DNA from: Thiothrix fructosivorans
GTDB taxonomy: Bacteria > Pseudomonadota > Gammaproteobacteria > Thiotrichales > Thiotrichaceae
Length of the DNA: 64,000 bases
Assembly (NCBI RefSeq): GCF_017349355.1
Contig: NZ_JAFMPM010000007.1
Coordinates: 62,001 to 126,000 of the forward strand
Reading direction: 5' to 3'
Shown piece after piece: positions 11,412 to 20,919 of this stretch (positions are counted from its first letter, which is position 1; each line of letters begins with the position of its first letter). Under the pieces are notes generated by a model, which had not been told where the DNA came from, made no database searches, and saw only the letters and a program-made list of their open reading frames with translations. The position numbers and the translations under genes were made by a program.

Positions 11412-13550
11412 ATGCAGTCAGATAACGCAATGTCTTTGCAGTGGTTTTTCGCTTGCCCGCAATTTATTGAGCCATTGTTGGCGAATGAACTCAGCCGTTA
11501 CGGCGCTGAATCCGTCAAAATTGGTCATGCAGGCGTGCAAGCATGGGGCGATTTACGCTTTGGCTACCGTGCCATGTTGTGGAGTCGGCTGGCTTCGCGT
11601 GCCACGTTGCAATTGGCGCAAGGATTTGGCAAAGATCAAGCGGAACTACAAACCTTGCTGGATTCTATTGATTGGCAACAACATTTACGTCCAGATGGTA
11701 CGCTGAAAGTGCGCTTTTTCGGTATGAATGACGATATTCGCAATACGCAATTCGGAGCGCAATGGGTTAAAGACCAAATTGGCGACCAATTTCGTAGCCA
11801 GCACGGCATCCGTCCGAGTGTTAGCAATACTCCCGACCTCGTGGTGGTGGTGAATTTGCACAAAGGCAATGCCAGTATTGGTATTGAACTCAATCAACAC
11901 AGTTTGCACCAGCGCGGTTATCGCGATTTGGATACGCACGCGCCGATGCGGGAAAATCTTGCCGCTGCCGTATTGATTCGCTCAGGTTGGTTGGAATTAA
12001 TCGCGAGTGATGCAGAATCGGTAGCACTGATTGATCCGCAATGTGCAGCGGGAACGTTCCTCATCGAAGGCGCATTAATAGCGCTGGATATTGCACCGGG
12101 TTTATTGCGCGAACACACGGTTGCGGAACGTTGGTTAGGGCATGATGCTGAATTGTGGAGCGAGCTATATACGGAAGCACAACAACGCCGTGCGACTGGG
12201 TTTGCCAATGCGGAACGCTTTGAGTTTTGGGGTAATGATAGCGATGCCGCAGTGATGGCAGCACGCGCAGATTGGCGCTCTATCGACTTGCCAGCCGCCC
12301 GTTGGACGCAATGTCCATTGACCGCTATGCCTGCGCCAACAATAGCAACGACTGCTTTAGCTATCAGTAGTTTACCGTTTGAAGCGAGTGCTAATGTGGT
12401 CACATTGAAGCCGCACTATGATGCCTTGGGTATGTGGATGGCGAGTTTGCCGCCGAGCTACCGTGGTGCATTATTTGCAGAGGCGGATGCACCGTTAGCA
12501 CTCACCAATTTGTTCTACAGCAAAGAGTACCGTTTTCTAAACAGTGAAACCGAGTGCAAACTCTATACCTTCGACAAGTTGATGCAGAAAGAACGCCCAA
12601 CGGTATGGATTTCTGATGACCTCGCCAATCGCATTAGCAAGAACTTGCGCAAGCTGAAAGGCTTTATCAAACAAGGGCATACTGACGCTTACCGTGTTTA
12701 CGATATGGATATTCCTGAATACGCAATTGCGGTAGACCGTTATGCGGATTGGTTGCACGTTCAAGAATATGCGCCACCGAAAACCATTGACGACAAAGTG
12801 GCTGAACAACGTTTGCAGCAAGCCTTACTCACGTTACCGACTGTGTTGGGCGTTGATCCGAAAAAAATCGTGTTAAAACAACGTCGCCAGCAAAAAGGTA
12901 AAAACCAGTACGAGAAACAGGGTAGGGCAGAACAAGCCCTGACCGTTACGGAACATGGTGTTCATTTCAAAGTGAATTTGACTGATTATCTGGATACAGG
13001 CTTGTTCCTTGATCACCGCCCGATGCGCTATTGGTTACAACAGCATTCTAAAGGCAAAAAAGTGCTGAATTTATTCTGTTACACCGGCACAGCGAGTGTT
13101 CATGCAGCAATAGGGGCAGCCAATCGAGTGGATAGTGTGGATATGTCGGCCACGTATTTGGAGTGGGCGAAGGACAATTTTGCGTTGAACGGTTTACAGC
13201 ACGACCCATACCGCCGTTACCGTTTTATTCAAGCGAACGTGTTGGAGTGGTTATACGATTGTGATGAATATTACGATCTGATCTTTCTTGATCCGCCGAC
13301 TTTCAGTAATTCCAAGCGGATGCAGGATACGTTTGATGTACAACGTGATCATGTAGCGCTGATTGATGATGCTATGCGAGTGTTATCGCCGGACGGCACG
13401 CTGATTTTTTCTAATAACTTCCGTAAGTTCAAGCTGGATGCTGAAGTGGAAAATAAATACAACGTGCAAGATTTTCGTAAACAATCCTTACCGCTGGATT
13501 TTGAGCGTGACCCGAAAATTCATGGTTGTTGGTTAATTAATCATCAATAA
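11412..13550 (+). CDS. rlmL: 23S rRNA methyltransferase RlmKL (fused), RlmL active site eroded
   Basis: 712 aa from ATG 11412 (ATG 11430 is also possible; a GTG at 11337 would add residues not typical of the family). Order: THUMP-type N-terminus; an RlmL-type Rossmann domain (about 165-380), which in the family makes m2G2445; and an RlmK-type domain (about 400-712), which makes m7G2069. The RlmK half is intact: VNLTDYLDTGLFLDHR, LNLFCYTGTASVHA and DPPTFSNSK are all present. In the RlmL half the cofactor motif DPxCGSG reads DPQCAAG (D208-G214), and the catalytic NPPY reads KPHY (residues 333-336). The m2G activity is therefore doubtful. No obvious ribosome site precedes either ATG. Confidence 0.9.
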   Translation: MQSDNAMSLQWFFACPQFIEPLLANELSRYGAESVKIGHAGVQAWGDLRFGYRAMLWSRLASRATLQLAQGFGKDQAELQTLLDSIDWQQHLRPDGTLKVRFFGMNDDIRNTQFGAQWVKDQIGDQFRSQHGIRPSVSNTPDLVVVVNLHKGNASIGIELNQHSLHQRGYRDLDTHAPMRENLAAAVLIRSGWLELIASDAESVALIDPQCAAGTFLIEGALIALDIAPGLLREHTVAERWLGHDAELWSELYTEAQQRRATGFANAERFEFWGNDSDAAVMAARADWRSIDLPAARWTQCPLTAMPAPTIATTALAISSLPFEASANVVTLKPHYDALGMWMASLPPSYRGALFAEADAPLALTNLFYSKEYRFLNSETECKLYTFDKLMQKERPTVWISDDLANRISKNLRKLKGFIKQGHTDAYRVYDMDIPEYAIAVDRYADWLHVQEYAPPKTIDDKVAEQRLQQALLTLPTVLGVDPKKIVLKQRRQQKGKNQYEKQGRAEQALTVTEHGVHFKVNLTDYLDTGLFLDHRPMRYWLQQHSKGKKVLNLFCYTGTASVHAAIGAANRVDSVDMSATYLEWAKDNFALNGLQHDPYRRYRFIQANVLEWLYDCDEYYDLIFLDPPTFSNSKRMQDTFDVQRDHVALIDDAMRVLSPDGTLIFSNNFRKFKLDAEVENKYNVQDFRKQSLPLDFERDPKIHGCWLINHQ

Positions 13551-13667
13551 TAATACTTATATCGAATAAATTTCACCCTTGTTCTTATAAAATTATGGTC
13601 TGGATTAAAATTCGTTTTATAATCCGTCAAAAATCTTCCTAAACAAATTCAAGGATTTAATTTATTT

Positions 13668-14537
13668 ATGGACTTAGGGTATAAGCAATTTGCCAAGGGA
13701 ATAAAAGAGGGGTTAATCCTCTCTTCTTTGGCTTTATTAAGTGCTTGTGGCGGTGGGAACAACGACACGGTTGCCACCGTCACAACAACAACTACGCCTA
13801 CCGTGGCAACAACTGCCACTACTACAACGCCGATCATTACGCCAACACCTGTGGTAGTTACACCGTCGCTGCCACCACCCGCACCTTCGCGTTATCTAAA
13901 ATTGGACAGTGGTGGTAATGAATTACCAGCTAATGCCAGCGATTGGAGCTGTGTGAAAGACAAGGAAACAGGTTTTGTGTGGGAAGCAAAAACCAATGAC
14001 GGCGGTTTGCGTGATAAAGGTTGGCGCTATCGTCATTTCCATAACTTCGCGGGTTATGCTTCTAACGTTGATTATAACGGCAAGGTTTTGTGCCAGAACT
14101 TGGGTTCTTCTTCGTGTGATGCTTATAGCTACGTCAACGGACTGCAAGGTTCAGGTCTTTGCGGCAGAAGCGACTGGCGTTTACCCTTGCAGGGAGAGTT
14201 ATTGAATTTGGTTACATACCATGATGATGGCAGTCCACCTAATATTGACCGTACTTACTTTTCAGATACGGTTAAAGGGGCGTATTGTGCTGAAAATACG
14301 ATTACTAACCCTGATGACTGTGGATACGCCCCAGGCTCTAACGTCAGTTACAACGCTGACGGACGTATCGAATGTAATTACCAAGGTGTCGATTTCAGTG
14401 CAGTAGTCCGTGCCGATAATCCTCGCGGTGATAGCATGGTTGCGTTGAGATTTTCAGGGGAAGTGCAGGATGGCAAAACCGCTTACCCTAATGCTAACTG
14501 GATTTGTTATACCCGTTTAGTCAGTGGGCAACGTTGA
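13668..14537 (+). CDS. DUF1566 (Lcl C-terminal domain) lipoprotein
   Basis: 289 aa. An N-terminal signal ends in LLSACGGG, giving a lipidated Cys, followed by a Thr/Pro-rich linker (about residues 35-75). The C-terminal domain shows the DUF1566 pattern: WSCVKDKETGFVWEAKT, then GLRDKGWRY, then CGRSDWRLPLQGELLNLVTY. Such domains are found in surface and exported proteins of many aquatic bacteria, often as adhesin-like modules; function here is unknown. A TTTATAAT box about 55 bases upstream could be the -10. Stands alone between rlmKL and the DUF3987/recombinase pair. Confidence 0.8.
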   Translation: MDLGYKQFAKGIKEGLILSSLALLSACGGGNNDTVATVTTTTTPTVATTATTTTPIITPTPVVVTPSLPPPAPSRYLKLDSGGNELPANASDWSCVKDKETGFVWEAKTNDGGLRDKGWRYRHFHNFAGYASNVDYNGKVLCQNLGSSSCDAYSYVNGLQGSGLCGRSDWRLPLQGELLNLVTYHDDGSPPNIDRTYFSDTVKGAYCAENTITNPDDCGYAPGSNVSYNADGRIECNYQGVDFSAVVRADNPRGDSMVALRFSGEVQDGKTAYPNANWICYTRLVSGQR

Positions 14538-14726
14538 TCCTTAGTTTTTGCGTTGAATGAATAGAGAGAGGCAGTTTCTACCGCTCTCTATTCCAAATAT
14601 ACAAATTTTATAAAAACGTATTTACGTAAAAATAATAAATCTACTATTTTTCATTAACTTAAATCTTAAAGTTAGCTAATTATTAGCGTATAATTAAACG
14701 TATTTAGTTAGTAGTAGAGCACCACC

Positions 14727-16022
14727 ATGAGCAACGTCGTCAAGCTACCTGACACAGGTTCGTACAATACGATTGAGATTGAAGATGCACCGTCGGAATT
14801 TCCTATTCCGCACGAAGGGTGTTTCTACGGCGTTGCGGGGCGTTTTGCGTTTGATGCGTGCTTGCAATCAGAAGCTGATCCGATTGGTGTATTGATCCAT
14901 TTATTGACATGGGCAGGGGCTTATTTCGGTAATAAAGCAGTGCTGCGTTTGGGCGATGTTGAAGCGCCCCCGCGCTTATTCAGCGTAACGGCAAGTTCGG
15001 CGGGCGGCGGTAAAGGCACGGCTGCTGCGCCAGTACGGAAACTGATGCAAGATTACGTTGGAGTGCAATTGCGCAAAATGGGTTTGCCACTGGCATTATA
15101 CCGTGATGGCCCAATGTCGAGCGGGGAGGGGTTGGCATGGGCAGTGCGTGACGCATCGGATACCGATGATGATGATGGCAATCCTACCGACAAAGGTGTC
15201 GCCGATAAACGCTTGATGATTCTCGAAGAAGAATTCGCTGCCGTGTTACAAGCAGCGCGACGTGAGGGCAATACTGTGTCGGCGGCGATTCGGCGTTTTT
15301 GGGATACCGGCAACTTTTCGCCATTGACCAAAAATAACCGCGTGACAGTGACGGATGCACATGTGTGTTTTGTCGGTCACATCACTTACGAAGAATTGGT
15401 GAAACGATTGGAGCAAAGTGAGTACGCCACGGCACTAGCCAGTCGTATTCTGTGGATATGTGTGCGTCGCCCCAAAATTGTCGCTATTCCAGAAAGCATC
15501 CCCGTCGTCAAAATGTTGCATTATGGTGATGAAGTCGCGAAAGCCATTCAGTTTTCCAGCGACGTGAACGAGTTGTCATTATCCGCAGCATCGTTAGAAC
15601 TGTGGGGAACGTTGGCATTGTCTTTGGCAAAAGTGAATTCGCCGATGTCAGAACGTTCACGCGTCCAAGTGTTACGACTCGCCTGCATTTTTGCGTTGCT
15701 GGATTGCACTGATGAAGTTGCGCCGCAACACCTCCGTGCGGCGACCCATCTTTGGGATTATTGCCTTGGTAGCGTTGCTTACATTTTTGAAGGCGAGCAA
15801 AACGAAGATGAGGGGAAAATCATTGCTGCATTGCGCAAACACGGCGGCTTAACCACAACGCAGATCCGCGTCAACGTTTTCCAGCAAAACATCAAGTCTG
15901 CCGCAATGAATACTTTACTGAAATCGTTGGAAACGCAAGGCAGGATCAAACGCACCGTTAAACAGCGTTCGGATGGTCGCAGTGGCAAGCCAGCCACGAT
16001 TTTTGAACTCATTAGATACTAA
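14727..16022 (+). CDS. DUF3987-type P-loop protein (plasmid/phage helicase-like)
   Basis: 431 aa. The region around SSAGGGKGTAAAP (about residue 92) resembles the variant P-loop seen in DUF3987 proteins. RRFWDTGNFSPLTKN, FVGHITYEELVKRL and ASRILWICVRRP are in the order typical of that family. The last 80 residues look like a winged helix (GGLTTTQIRVNVF onward). DUF3987 proteins are usually carried by plasmids, phages and integrative elements and are thought to act in element replication. Here the gene sits in AT-rich flanks with a tyrosine recombinase directly downstream, suggesting a small mobile island. Start ATG 14727 has a weak GAG ribosome site. A TATAAT at 14689-14694 is a candidate -10. 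Confidence 0.7.
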   Translation: MSNVVKLPDTGSYNTIEIEDAPSEFPIPHEGCFYGVAGRFAFDACLQSEADPIGVLIHLLTWAGAYFGNKAVLRLGDVEAPPRLFSVTASSAGGGKGTAAAPVRKLMQDYVGVQLRKMGLPLALYRDGPMSSGEGLAWAVRDASDTDDDDGNPTDKGVADKRLMILEEEFAAVLQAARREGNTVSAAIRRFWDTGNFSPLTKNNRVTVTDAHVCFVGHITYEELVKRLEQSEYATALASRILWICVRRPKIVAIPESIPVVKMLHYGDEVAKAIQFSSDVNELSLSAASLELWGTLALSLAKVNSPMSERSRVQVLRLACIFALLDCTDEVAPQHLRAATHLWDYCLGSVAYIFEGEQNEDEGKIIAALRKHGGLTTTQIRVNVFQQNIKSAAMNTLLKSLETQGRIKRTVKQRSDGRSGKPATIFELIRY

Positions 16023-16188
16023 CAATGTAAATTACGTTTAAATAAATGCTAAATTTAATCCGTTAAATTACTGTATTTACTTAGTTTAACTAAAAATTAC
16101 GTTAATACGTAAACCTTTATTAAATATTTCTTAAAAGCTTTAACTTCTGATAACTGTTATTCTCAGAAGTTAAGAAAAAAGGCAGGAA

Positions 16189-17133
16189 ATGGGTAATTTT
16201 CAGACAATAGGTTCAAAAGCAGATGGACTTAGCGAAAACGTTCAGCGATTTGTGGTTGAAGCGACCAGTGCTGCAACGCGGCGTGCCTACCGTATTGATG
16301 TGAAAATATTTGCAGCATGGTGCGAAGAAAGGGGAGTGTTGGCGATTCCTGCTACAGCGATGACGATTGCAGATTTTTTAGCAAGTCAAGCGCAAGCGGG
16401 TATTTCCCCCTCGACATTAAACAGACGCATTGCTGCGATTCGTTATGCGCATGAAGTAGCAGGGTATGAAACACCGACGACTAACAAATTGGTTAGCATT
16501 ACCTTAAAAGGGATTCGACGCTCGAACAGAATACGTACCCGCAAAAAAGCGGCAGCCACAGTGGATAAGATTTATCAGATGATAGCGCATTGCAATACTC
16601 AAACGTTGCAGGGCAAGCGCGACAAGCTAGTACTGATTTTAGGGTTTGCGGGTGCGTTTCGGCGTTCCGAGTTAGTAGCCCTAACGGTTGCTGATATTCA
16701 GGAAGTCCCTGACGGACTAAAAGTCTTGATACAGAAATCGAAAACAGACCAAGAGGGTACAGGGCATACGATTGCCATTTTGAATGGGCGTTTAAATGTA
16801 GTCGGTGTTCTGCAAGATTATTTGAAAACAGCGAACCTTACTGAAGGTGCTATTTTCAGACCGATCACTAAATACGGAAAAATTCGCAAACAAACCTTAA
16901 GTGACCGTTCTATTGCGGACATTGTAAAACGTTATGCAACGGCAGCAGGCCTGAATGCAGAAGACTTTAGCGCACACAGTTTACGTTCAGGCTTCATTAC
17001 CACTGCTGCGGAAGCAGGTGCTAATTTATTTAAAATAATGGATATATCGCGTCATAAATCTGTACAGACTGTACAAGGCTATGTGCGGAATGCAGAACTC
17101 TTCAAAAACCATGCAGGCAATAGTTTTCTCTGA
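16189..17133 (+). CDS. tyrosine recombinase / phage-type integrase
   Basis: 314 aa. The N-terminal SAM-like DNA-binding domain (about 20-110, including [17 protein letters not shown]) is followed by the catalytic domain. The catalytic set can be placed: Arg in [11 protein letters not shown] (about 158), Lys185 in QKSKTD, H263 and R266 in HSLRSGF, H289 in SRHKS, and the nucleophile Y298 in GYVRNAELF. All are present, so the enzyme should be active. It follows the DUF3987 gene after 166 AT-rich bases and ends at a strong hairpin. It is not the host XerC/XerD by its context, and may serve the island it lies in. No clear attachment repeats were found around it. Confidence 0.88.
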   Translation: MGNFQTIGSKADGLSENVQRFVVEATSAATRRAYRIDVKIFAAWCEERGVLAIPATAMTIADFLASQAQAGISPSTLNRRIAAIRYAHEVAGYETPTTNKLVSITLKGIRRSNRIRTRKKAAATVDKIYQMIAHCNTQTLQGKRDKLVLILGFAGAFRRSELVALTVADIQEVPDGLKVLIQKSKTDQEGTGHTIAILNGRLNVVGVLQDYLKTANLTEGAIFRPITKYGKIRKQTLSDRSIADIVKRYATAAGLNAEDFSAHSLRSGFITTAAEAGANLFKIMDISRHKSVQTVQGYVRNAELFKNHAGNSFL

Positions 17134-17136
17134 AGA

Positions 17137-17171
17137 AACTGCTTCTTTCTCATAAGAAGAAAGAAGCAGTT
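17137..17171. terminator. hairpin terminator between recombinase gene and aspS
   Basis: A perfect 14-base stem (AACTGCTTCTTTCT 17137-17150, AGAAAGAAGCAGTT 17158-17171) with a 7-base loop lies immediately after the recombinase stop and before the aspS stop on the other strand. It can serve both converging transcripts. Confidence 0.75.
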
Positions 17172-17200
17172 AAATAGTTTACAACTCAGTTGTACAACTA

Positions 17201-18970
17201 TTATTTTTGTGGCAATTGCACGCGAATATTCAATTCACGTAATTGCTTTGCATTGACTTCAGCAGGCGCATTCGTCAGCGGGCAAGCAGCCGTTTGTGTT
17301 TTTGGGAATGCCATGACATCACGGATAGACTGACTACCCGTCATTAGCATGATCAAACGATCCAAACCAAACGCTAAACCACCGTGTGGGGGGCAACCGT
17401 ATTTCAGCGCGTTTAGTAAGAAACCAAACTTCTCTTGCGCCTCTTCATCAGAAATACCCAGCAGTTTAAAGACGGATTTCTGCATGTCCATATTGTGGAT
17501 ACGCACAGAACCGCCCCCGACTTCCGTACCGTTTAGTACCATGTCGTAAGCAATCGAGAGGGCTTGACCAGGGTTTGCCAGCAATTCTTCGGGTGTGCCT
17601 TTAGGCGCAGTGAATGGGTGATGCAGTGCAACCCAACGGTTATCTTTATCATCCCATTCAAACATGGGGAAATCAACGACCCACAGCGCAGCCCATTCAC
17701 CTTGCACTAGACCACGATCATGACCGAGTTTCACGCGCAACGCACCAAGTGCATCATTGACCACGCGGGATTTATCAGCACCAAAGAAGATCAAATCGCC
17801 AGTTTGTGCGCCTGTACGTTCCATAATGCTGGTAACGGTTTCATCCGGCAGGAACTTCATGATTGGCGATTGTAAGCCTTCGCGCCCAGCCGCTAGATCA
17901 TTGACTTTAATGTAAGCCAAACCTTTTGCACCGTAACGCCCAACAAACGTGGTGTAATCGTCGATTTCCTTACGGGACAGTTCACCACCTTTAGGTAAAC
18001 GCATCGCGACTACGCGGCTGTCAGGGTCTTTTGCCGGTGCAGAAAAGACTTTGAACTCAACGCTTTCCATCAAGTCACTGACTTCGATGAACTCAAGCGG
18101 AATCCGCATATCGGGCTTGTCAGAACCAAAGCGGTGCATCGCTTCGGAATAGGGCATCCGTGGCAGCGGGTTAGGCAATTCAACACCCAATGTGTCTTTG
18201 AAGGTTGCCCGCATCATCTCTTCCATCAAGCCCATAATGGCATTGTCATCCATAAAGGATGTTTCAATGTCCAACTGGGTGAATTCAGGCTGACGGTCAG
18301 CACGCAAGTCTTCATCACGGAAGCAACGCGCAAACTGGTAGTAACGATCCATACCCGACATCATCAGCAATTGCTTAAACAACTGCGGAGACTGGGGCAG
18401 GGCAAAGAATGAACCTGGATGAGTACGGCTAGGCACGAGATAATCGCGAGCACCTTCTGGGGTTGCCTTCGTCAACATTGGGGTTTCAATGTCGAGGAAA
18501 CCATTGTCTTCAAGGAAACGACGCAAGAAGCCGGTGACTTTCGCACGCATTTGCATCCGCTTCTGCATTTCTGGGCGGCGTAAGTCAATGTAGCGGTAGG
18601 TTAAACGGGTTTCTTCACCAACGTTATCTTCATCCAACTGGAACGGTGGCGTTTCAGCGGTATTTAATACGTTCAGTTCAACGCCAAGGATCTCGATTTG
18701 ACCACTGCGCAAGTTAGCGTTTTCAGTACCCGCAGGGCGACGACGCACTTTGCCGACGACTTGCAATACGTATTCATTCCGCGCCTTTTCAGCATTATTA
18801 AAGACATCAACACGGTCAGGGTCGAAAACGACCTGTACGATGCCTTCACGGTCACGCAAATCAATAAAAATAACGCCACCGTGGTCACGGCGACGGTTTA
18901 CCCATCCACACAAAGTAACTTGCTGATCCAGCAGGGCTTCATCCACCTGCCCGCAATAATGGCTACGCAT
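17201..18970 (-). CDS. aspS: aspartyl-tRNA synthetase
   Basis: 589 aa. The anticodon-binding OB domain comes first ([20 protein letters not shown]). The class II core follows, with a motif 2 region ([18 protein letters not shown]), a bacterial GAD insert (about 280-410) and motif 3 ([12 protein letters not shown]). The tail [16 protein letters not shown] is typical of bacterial AspRS. Charges tRNA-Asp (in species without AsnRS also tRNA-Asn). In many gammaproteobacteria fmdB precedes aspS directly; here two barrel-protein genes lie between them. Confidence 0.96.
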   Translation of the reverse strand: MRSHYCGQVDEALLDQQVTLCGWVNRRRDHGGVIFIDLRDREGIVQVVFDPDRVDVFNNAEKARNEYVLQVVGKVRRRPAGTENANLRSGQIEILGVELNVLNTAETPPFQLDEDNVGEETRLTYRYIDLRRPEMQKRMQMRAKVTGFLRRFLEDNGFLDIETPMLTKATPEGARDYLVPSRTHPGSFFALPQSPQLFKQLLMMSGMDRYYQFARCFRDEDLRADRQPEFTQLDIETSFMDDNAIMGLMEEMMRATFKDTLGVELPNPLPRMPYSEAMHRFGSDKPDMRIPLEFIEVSDLMESVEFKVFSAPAKDPDSRVVAMRLPKGGELSRKEIDDYTTFVGRYGAKGLAYIKVNDLAAGREGLQSPIMKFLPDETVTSIMERTGAQTGDLIFFGADKSRVVNDALGALRVKLGHDRGLVQGEWAALWVVDFPMFEWDDKDNRWVALHHPFTAPKGTPEELLANPGQALSIAYDMVLNGTEVGGGSVRIHNMDMQKSVFKLLGISDEEAQEKFGFLLNALKYGCPPHGGLAFGLDRLIMLMTGSQSIRDVMAFPKTQTAACPLTNAPAEVNAKQLRELNIRVQLPQK

Positions 18971-19102
18971 TGCTTATTCCTGTTTGTTTCCATTCGCGCC
19001 CGAAAAATATACTGATTAGGTAACGGGAACGTTGCTTGTAAAGGCGGGAATGTTAAGCCCTGACAGCCTTAGAAGCAAGCTAGATACAGGAAAGCAGCAC
19101 AG

Positions 19103-19666
19103 TTACAGCGTGGAAAGCGTTGTACCTACCGAGTAAACATTTGCTTCCAAATCACCACCGACGTGTTCGTATTCACCACGTACTTGCCACTGGTCATTAA
19201 GCTTATAGCCACCACCAACACCGAGCAAAATGTCAGTACCGCTCATGCCTTTAACTAAAACACCGTCGGTATTGCCTTTAGTATCCCAAGCCATAAAACC
19301 GACTCTGCCGGAGAGTGAGCTTTTGCCGTCAGCAGAATACGTACCAATCGTGGATAACGCTAAACCCGATGCATTAACAGCGGATTTTTTTAACGTCGTT
19401 GGACTCATGCCGTCATTACTGAACAGGTCGTAGTAACCGCCTTCTACCGCAAAATTTTCATTGAATTTATAGCCAGTTCCCAACTTATAACCAGTGCTGT
19501 CACACGCAACACCTTCATACGTGCATTCTGCTTCCGATTTCAGCAAGCTGAAACCCGCATAGAATTGACCCAGTTCTTCGGTTTGTTGCGCAAATAGATC
19601 GTTTGCAAAGACGGTTGGCGATGCGACACACGCCGCCAAGCAGCAGAGGAATAACGTTTGTTTCAT
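19103..19666 (-). CDS. outer-membrane beta-barrel protein (OmpA-like fold), paralogue 1
   Basis: 187 aa from ATG 19666, which has AGGAAA upstream; the TTG/ATG-like extension to 19702 lies inside a hairpin and is unlikely. A signal peptide (cleavage near VFANDLFA) precedes alternating-strand segments such as FYAGFSLLKSEAEC, KLGTGYKFNENFAVEGGYYDL and GVGGGYKLNDQWQVRGEYEHV. The last strand runs to a C-terminal hydrophobic residue, as expected for a small barrel. It has two Cys in the first extracellular-type loop. Paralogous to the next upstream gene: both share the order of strands and the closing pattern QVRGEYEHV / GVRGEVEHF. Role unknown; barrels of this size are often structural or adhesive. 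Confidence 0.8.
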   Translation of the reverse strand: MKQTLFLCCLAACVASPTVFANDLFAQQTEELGQFYAGFSLLKSEAECTYEGVACDSTGYKLGTGYKFNENFAVEGGYYDLFSNDGMSPTTLKKSAVNASGLALSTIGTYSADGKSSLSGRVGFMAWDTKGNTDGVLVKGMSGTDILLGVGGGYKLNDQWQVRGEYEHVGGDLEANVYSVGTTLSTL

Positions 19667-19685
19667 GGGGGTTTCCTGATAGACA

Positions 19686-19710
19686 CCCCATTCTTGTAGC
19701 AAGAATGGGG
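19686..19710 (-). terminator. hairpin between the two barrel genes
   Basis: A perfect 11-base stem (CCCCATTCTTG / CAAGAATGGGG) with a 3-base TAG loop lies just downstream of the stop of the upstream barrel gene (19735) and only 20 bases before the start of the next one. There is no T-run on the minus strand, so it may attenuate or protect the 3' end rather than end transcription fully. Confidence 0.6.
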
Positions 19711-19734
19711 CAGGGGGTTTACGTATAAGGAAAA

Positions 19735-20409
19735 TTAGAACGTTGAGAACGTTGCGCCAGCTGAATAGAGATTCGCGTTTAAGCCATTAAAATGCTCGAC
19801 TTCACCACGAACACCCCAGTTATCGTTGATTTTGTATTCAGCACCCGCACCTAGAGACAAGTCAACACCATCAGTCGAAGATACAGTTGTTACATCTTTT
19901 TTTGTCGTCCCAACAGTAACATTTTTAACAGTAAGATCACCTTCTTTTTCCCAAGCGGTGAAACCTGCTTTGCCAAATACATTGATCTGCTCTGTTACTG
20001 GAGCGCTGGCAACACCAGACACACCAAAACCTGTGGCGGTAGACTTAATAGATGCTGGATTAGCTACCGCATTGCCGACAATGCCTCCAGGAATGGTGAA
20101 GTTAGACTCTGCTTCACCGAAATCAACATAAGAACCTTCTACTGCCAAATTTTGTGCTACTTTATAACCGCCAAATACTTTCCAGCCACTGGGAGTAGGG
20201 CAGTCAATATTGCCTAATAACGCACCAGCTTGATCAGCAACAGAATTACAAGTGCTGTCACTAGCTTGACCAATACTTGCACCACCATACATAGCGCCAG
20301 CACCGGATACCGTATCGCTTTCAGAACCGCCAAACAGTGAACCGCCCGCGAATGTAGAAGAAGCAGAGAAAGCAGCCGTCAGGGCTACCAATAGAATAGA
20401 TTTTTTCAT
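19735..20409 (-). CDS. outer-membrane beta-barrel protein (OmpA-like fold), paralogue 2
   Basis: 224 aa. A clear signal peptide (MKKSILLVALTAAFSASSTFA, cleaved before GGSLFGG) is followed by barrel strands such as KVFGGYKVAQNLAVEGSYVDF, VFGKAGFTAWEKEGDL, LGAGAEYKINDNWGVRGEVEHF and a C-terminal strand ending in Phe. The terminal Phe is the usual BAM recognition residue. Two Cys (CNSVADQAGALLGNIDC) replace the Cys pair of paralogue 1. The pair of genes probably arose by tandem duplication and sits between fmdB and aspS. Function unknown. Confidence 0.8.
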   Translation of the reverse strand: MKKSILLVALTAAFSASSTFAGGSLFGGSESDTVSGAGAMYGGASIGQASDSTCNSVADQAGALLGNIDCPTPSGWKVFGGYKVAQNLAVEGSYVDFGEAESNFTIPGGIVGNAVANPASIKSTATGFGVSGVASAPVTEQINVFGKAGFTAWEKEGDLTVKNVTVGTTKKDVTTVSSTDGVDLSLGAGAEYKINDNWGVRGEVEHFNGLNANLYSAGATFSTF

Positions 20410-20509
20410 AATGCCATAAACCTTTTATTGTTGTATTTAAGCAAACGCGCTCATTTTATTCTGGCTGTAGCATTAGGCTATATTTTTTCCGATAAATGGC
20501 GAAACGCAC

Positions 20510-20532
20510 TGGCGGCAAAGCTTATGCCGCCA
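20510..20532 (-). terminator. hairpin after the FmdB-type gene
   Basis: TGGCGGCA (20510-20517) and TGCCGCCA (20525-20532) form an 8-base GC-rich stem 18 bases past the stop of the zinc-ribbon gene on the minus strand. The following minus-strand bases are only moderately T-rich, so termination strength is uncertain. Confidence 0.5.
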
Positions 20533-20549
20533 AGCAAGCGTCACAAACG

Positions 20550-20807
20550 CTATTTTGCAGCGGGGCAAGCACTCGTACCACAAGCGGAAGAGGGTGCATC
20601 ACTATTGGCAAGATTTTTCTTGTTACCACTTTTGAAGTCTGTTTCGTACCAACCACCACCACCTAGACGAAATGCAGCTGCCGTCACTTTTTTGGTCAGA
20701 GTTAAGGCGCTGCAAGCAGGGCATTCGGTGAGGGCTGCATCCGACATTTTTTGCAACGCTTCTAGTTCGTGACCACAAGCGCTACATTGATAAGCATAAA
20801 TAGGCAT
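20550..20807 (-). CDS. FmdB-family zinc-ribbon regulatory-type protein
   Basis: 85 aa starting MPIYAYQCSACGHELEALQK, the signature start of the FmdB family, with CSAC (Cys8, Cys11) and CPAC forming a zinc ribbon. Then comes the RLGGGGWYETDF segment and a low-complexity tail that adds two more Cys (ACGTSACP). In many gammaproteobacteria this gene lies directly before aspS; here two outer-membrane protein genes intervene. Molecular role not established; the family was named from a putative regulator of formamidase genes. Confidence 0.85.
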   Translation of the reverse strand: MPIYAYQCSACGHELEALQKMSDAALTECPACSALTLTKKVTAAAFRLGGGGWYETDFKSGNKKNLANSDAPSSACGTSACPAAK

Positions 20808-20919
20808 TTTTCACTCCAGTCCGTGTATATTAGCAGCCCGTGATAATAGAGGCGGGATTGCCTGAATTCAATGAATCACGCTACATTCTACCTATTGATA
20901 TGCAGAGGATTAATGAAAC

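Noticed and set aside
14727-17133. Defence-system reading of the DUF3987-recombinase pair
   Set aside because: No nuclease, toxin or sensor gene accompanies them; an integrative island is simpler.
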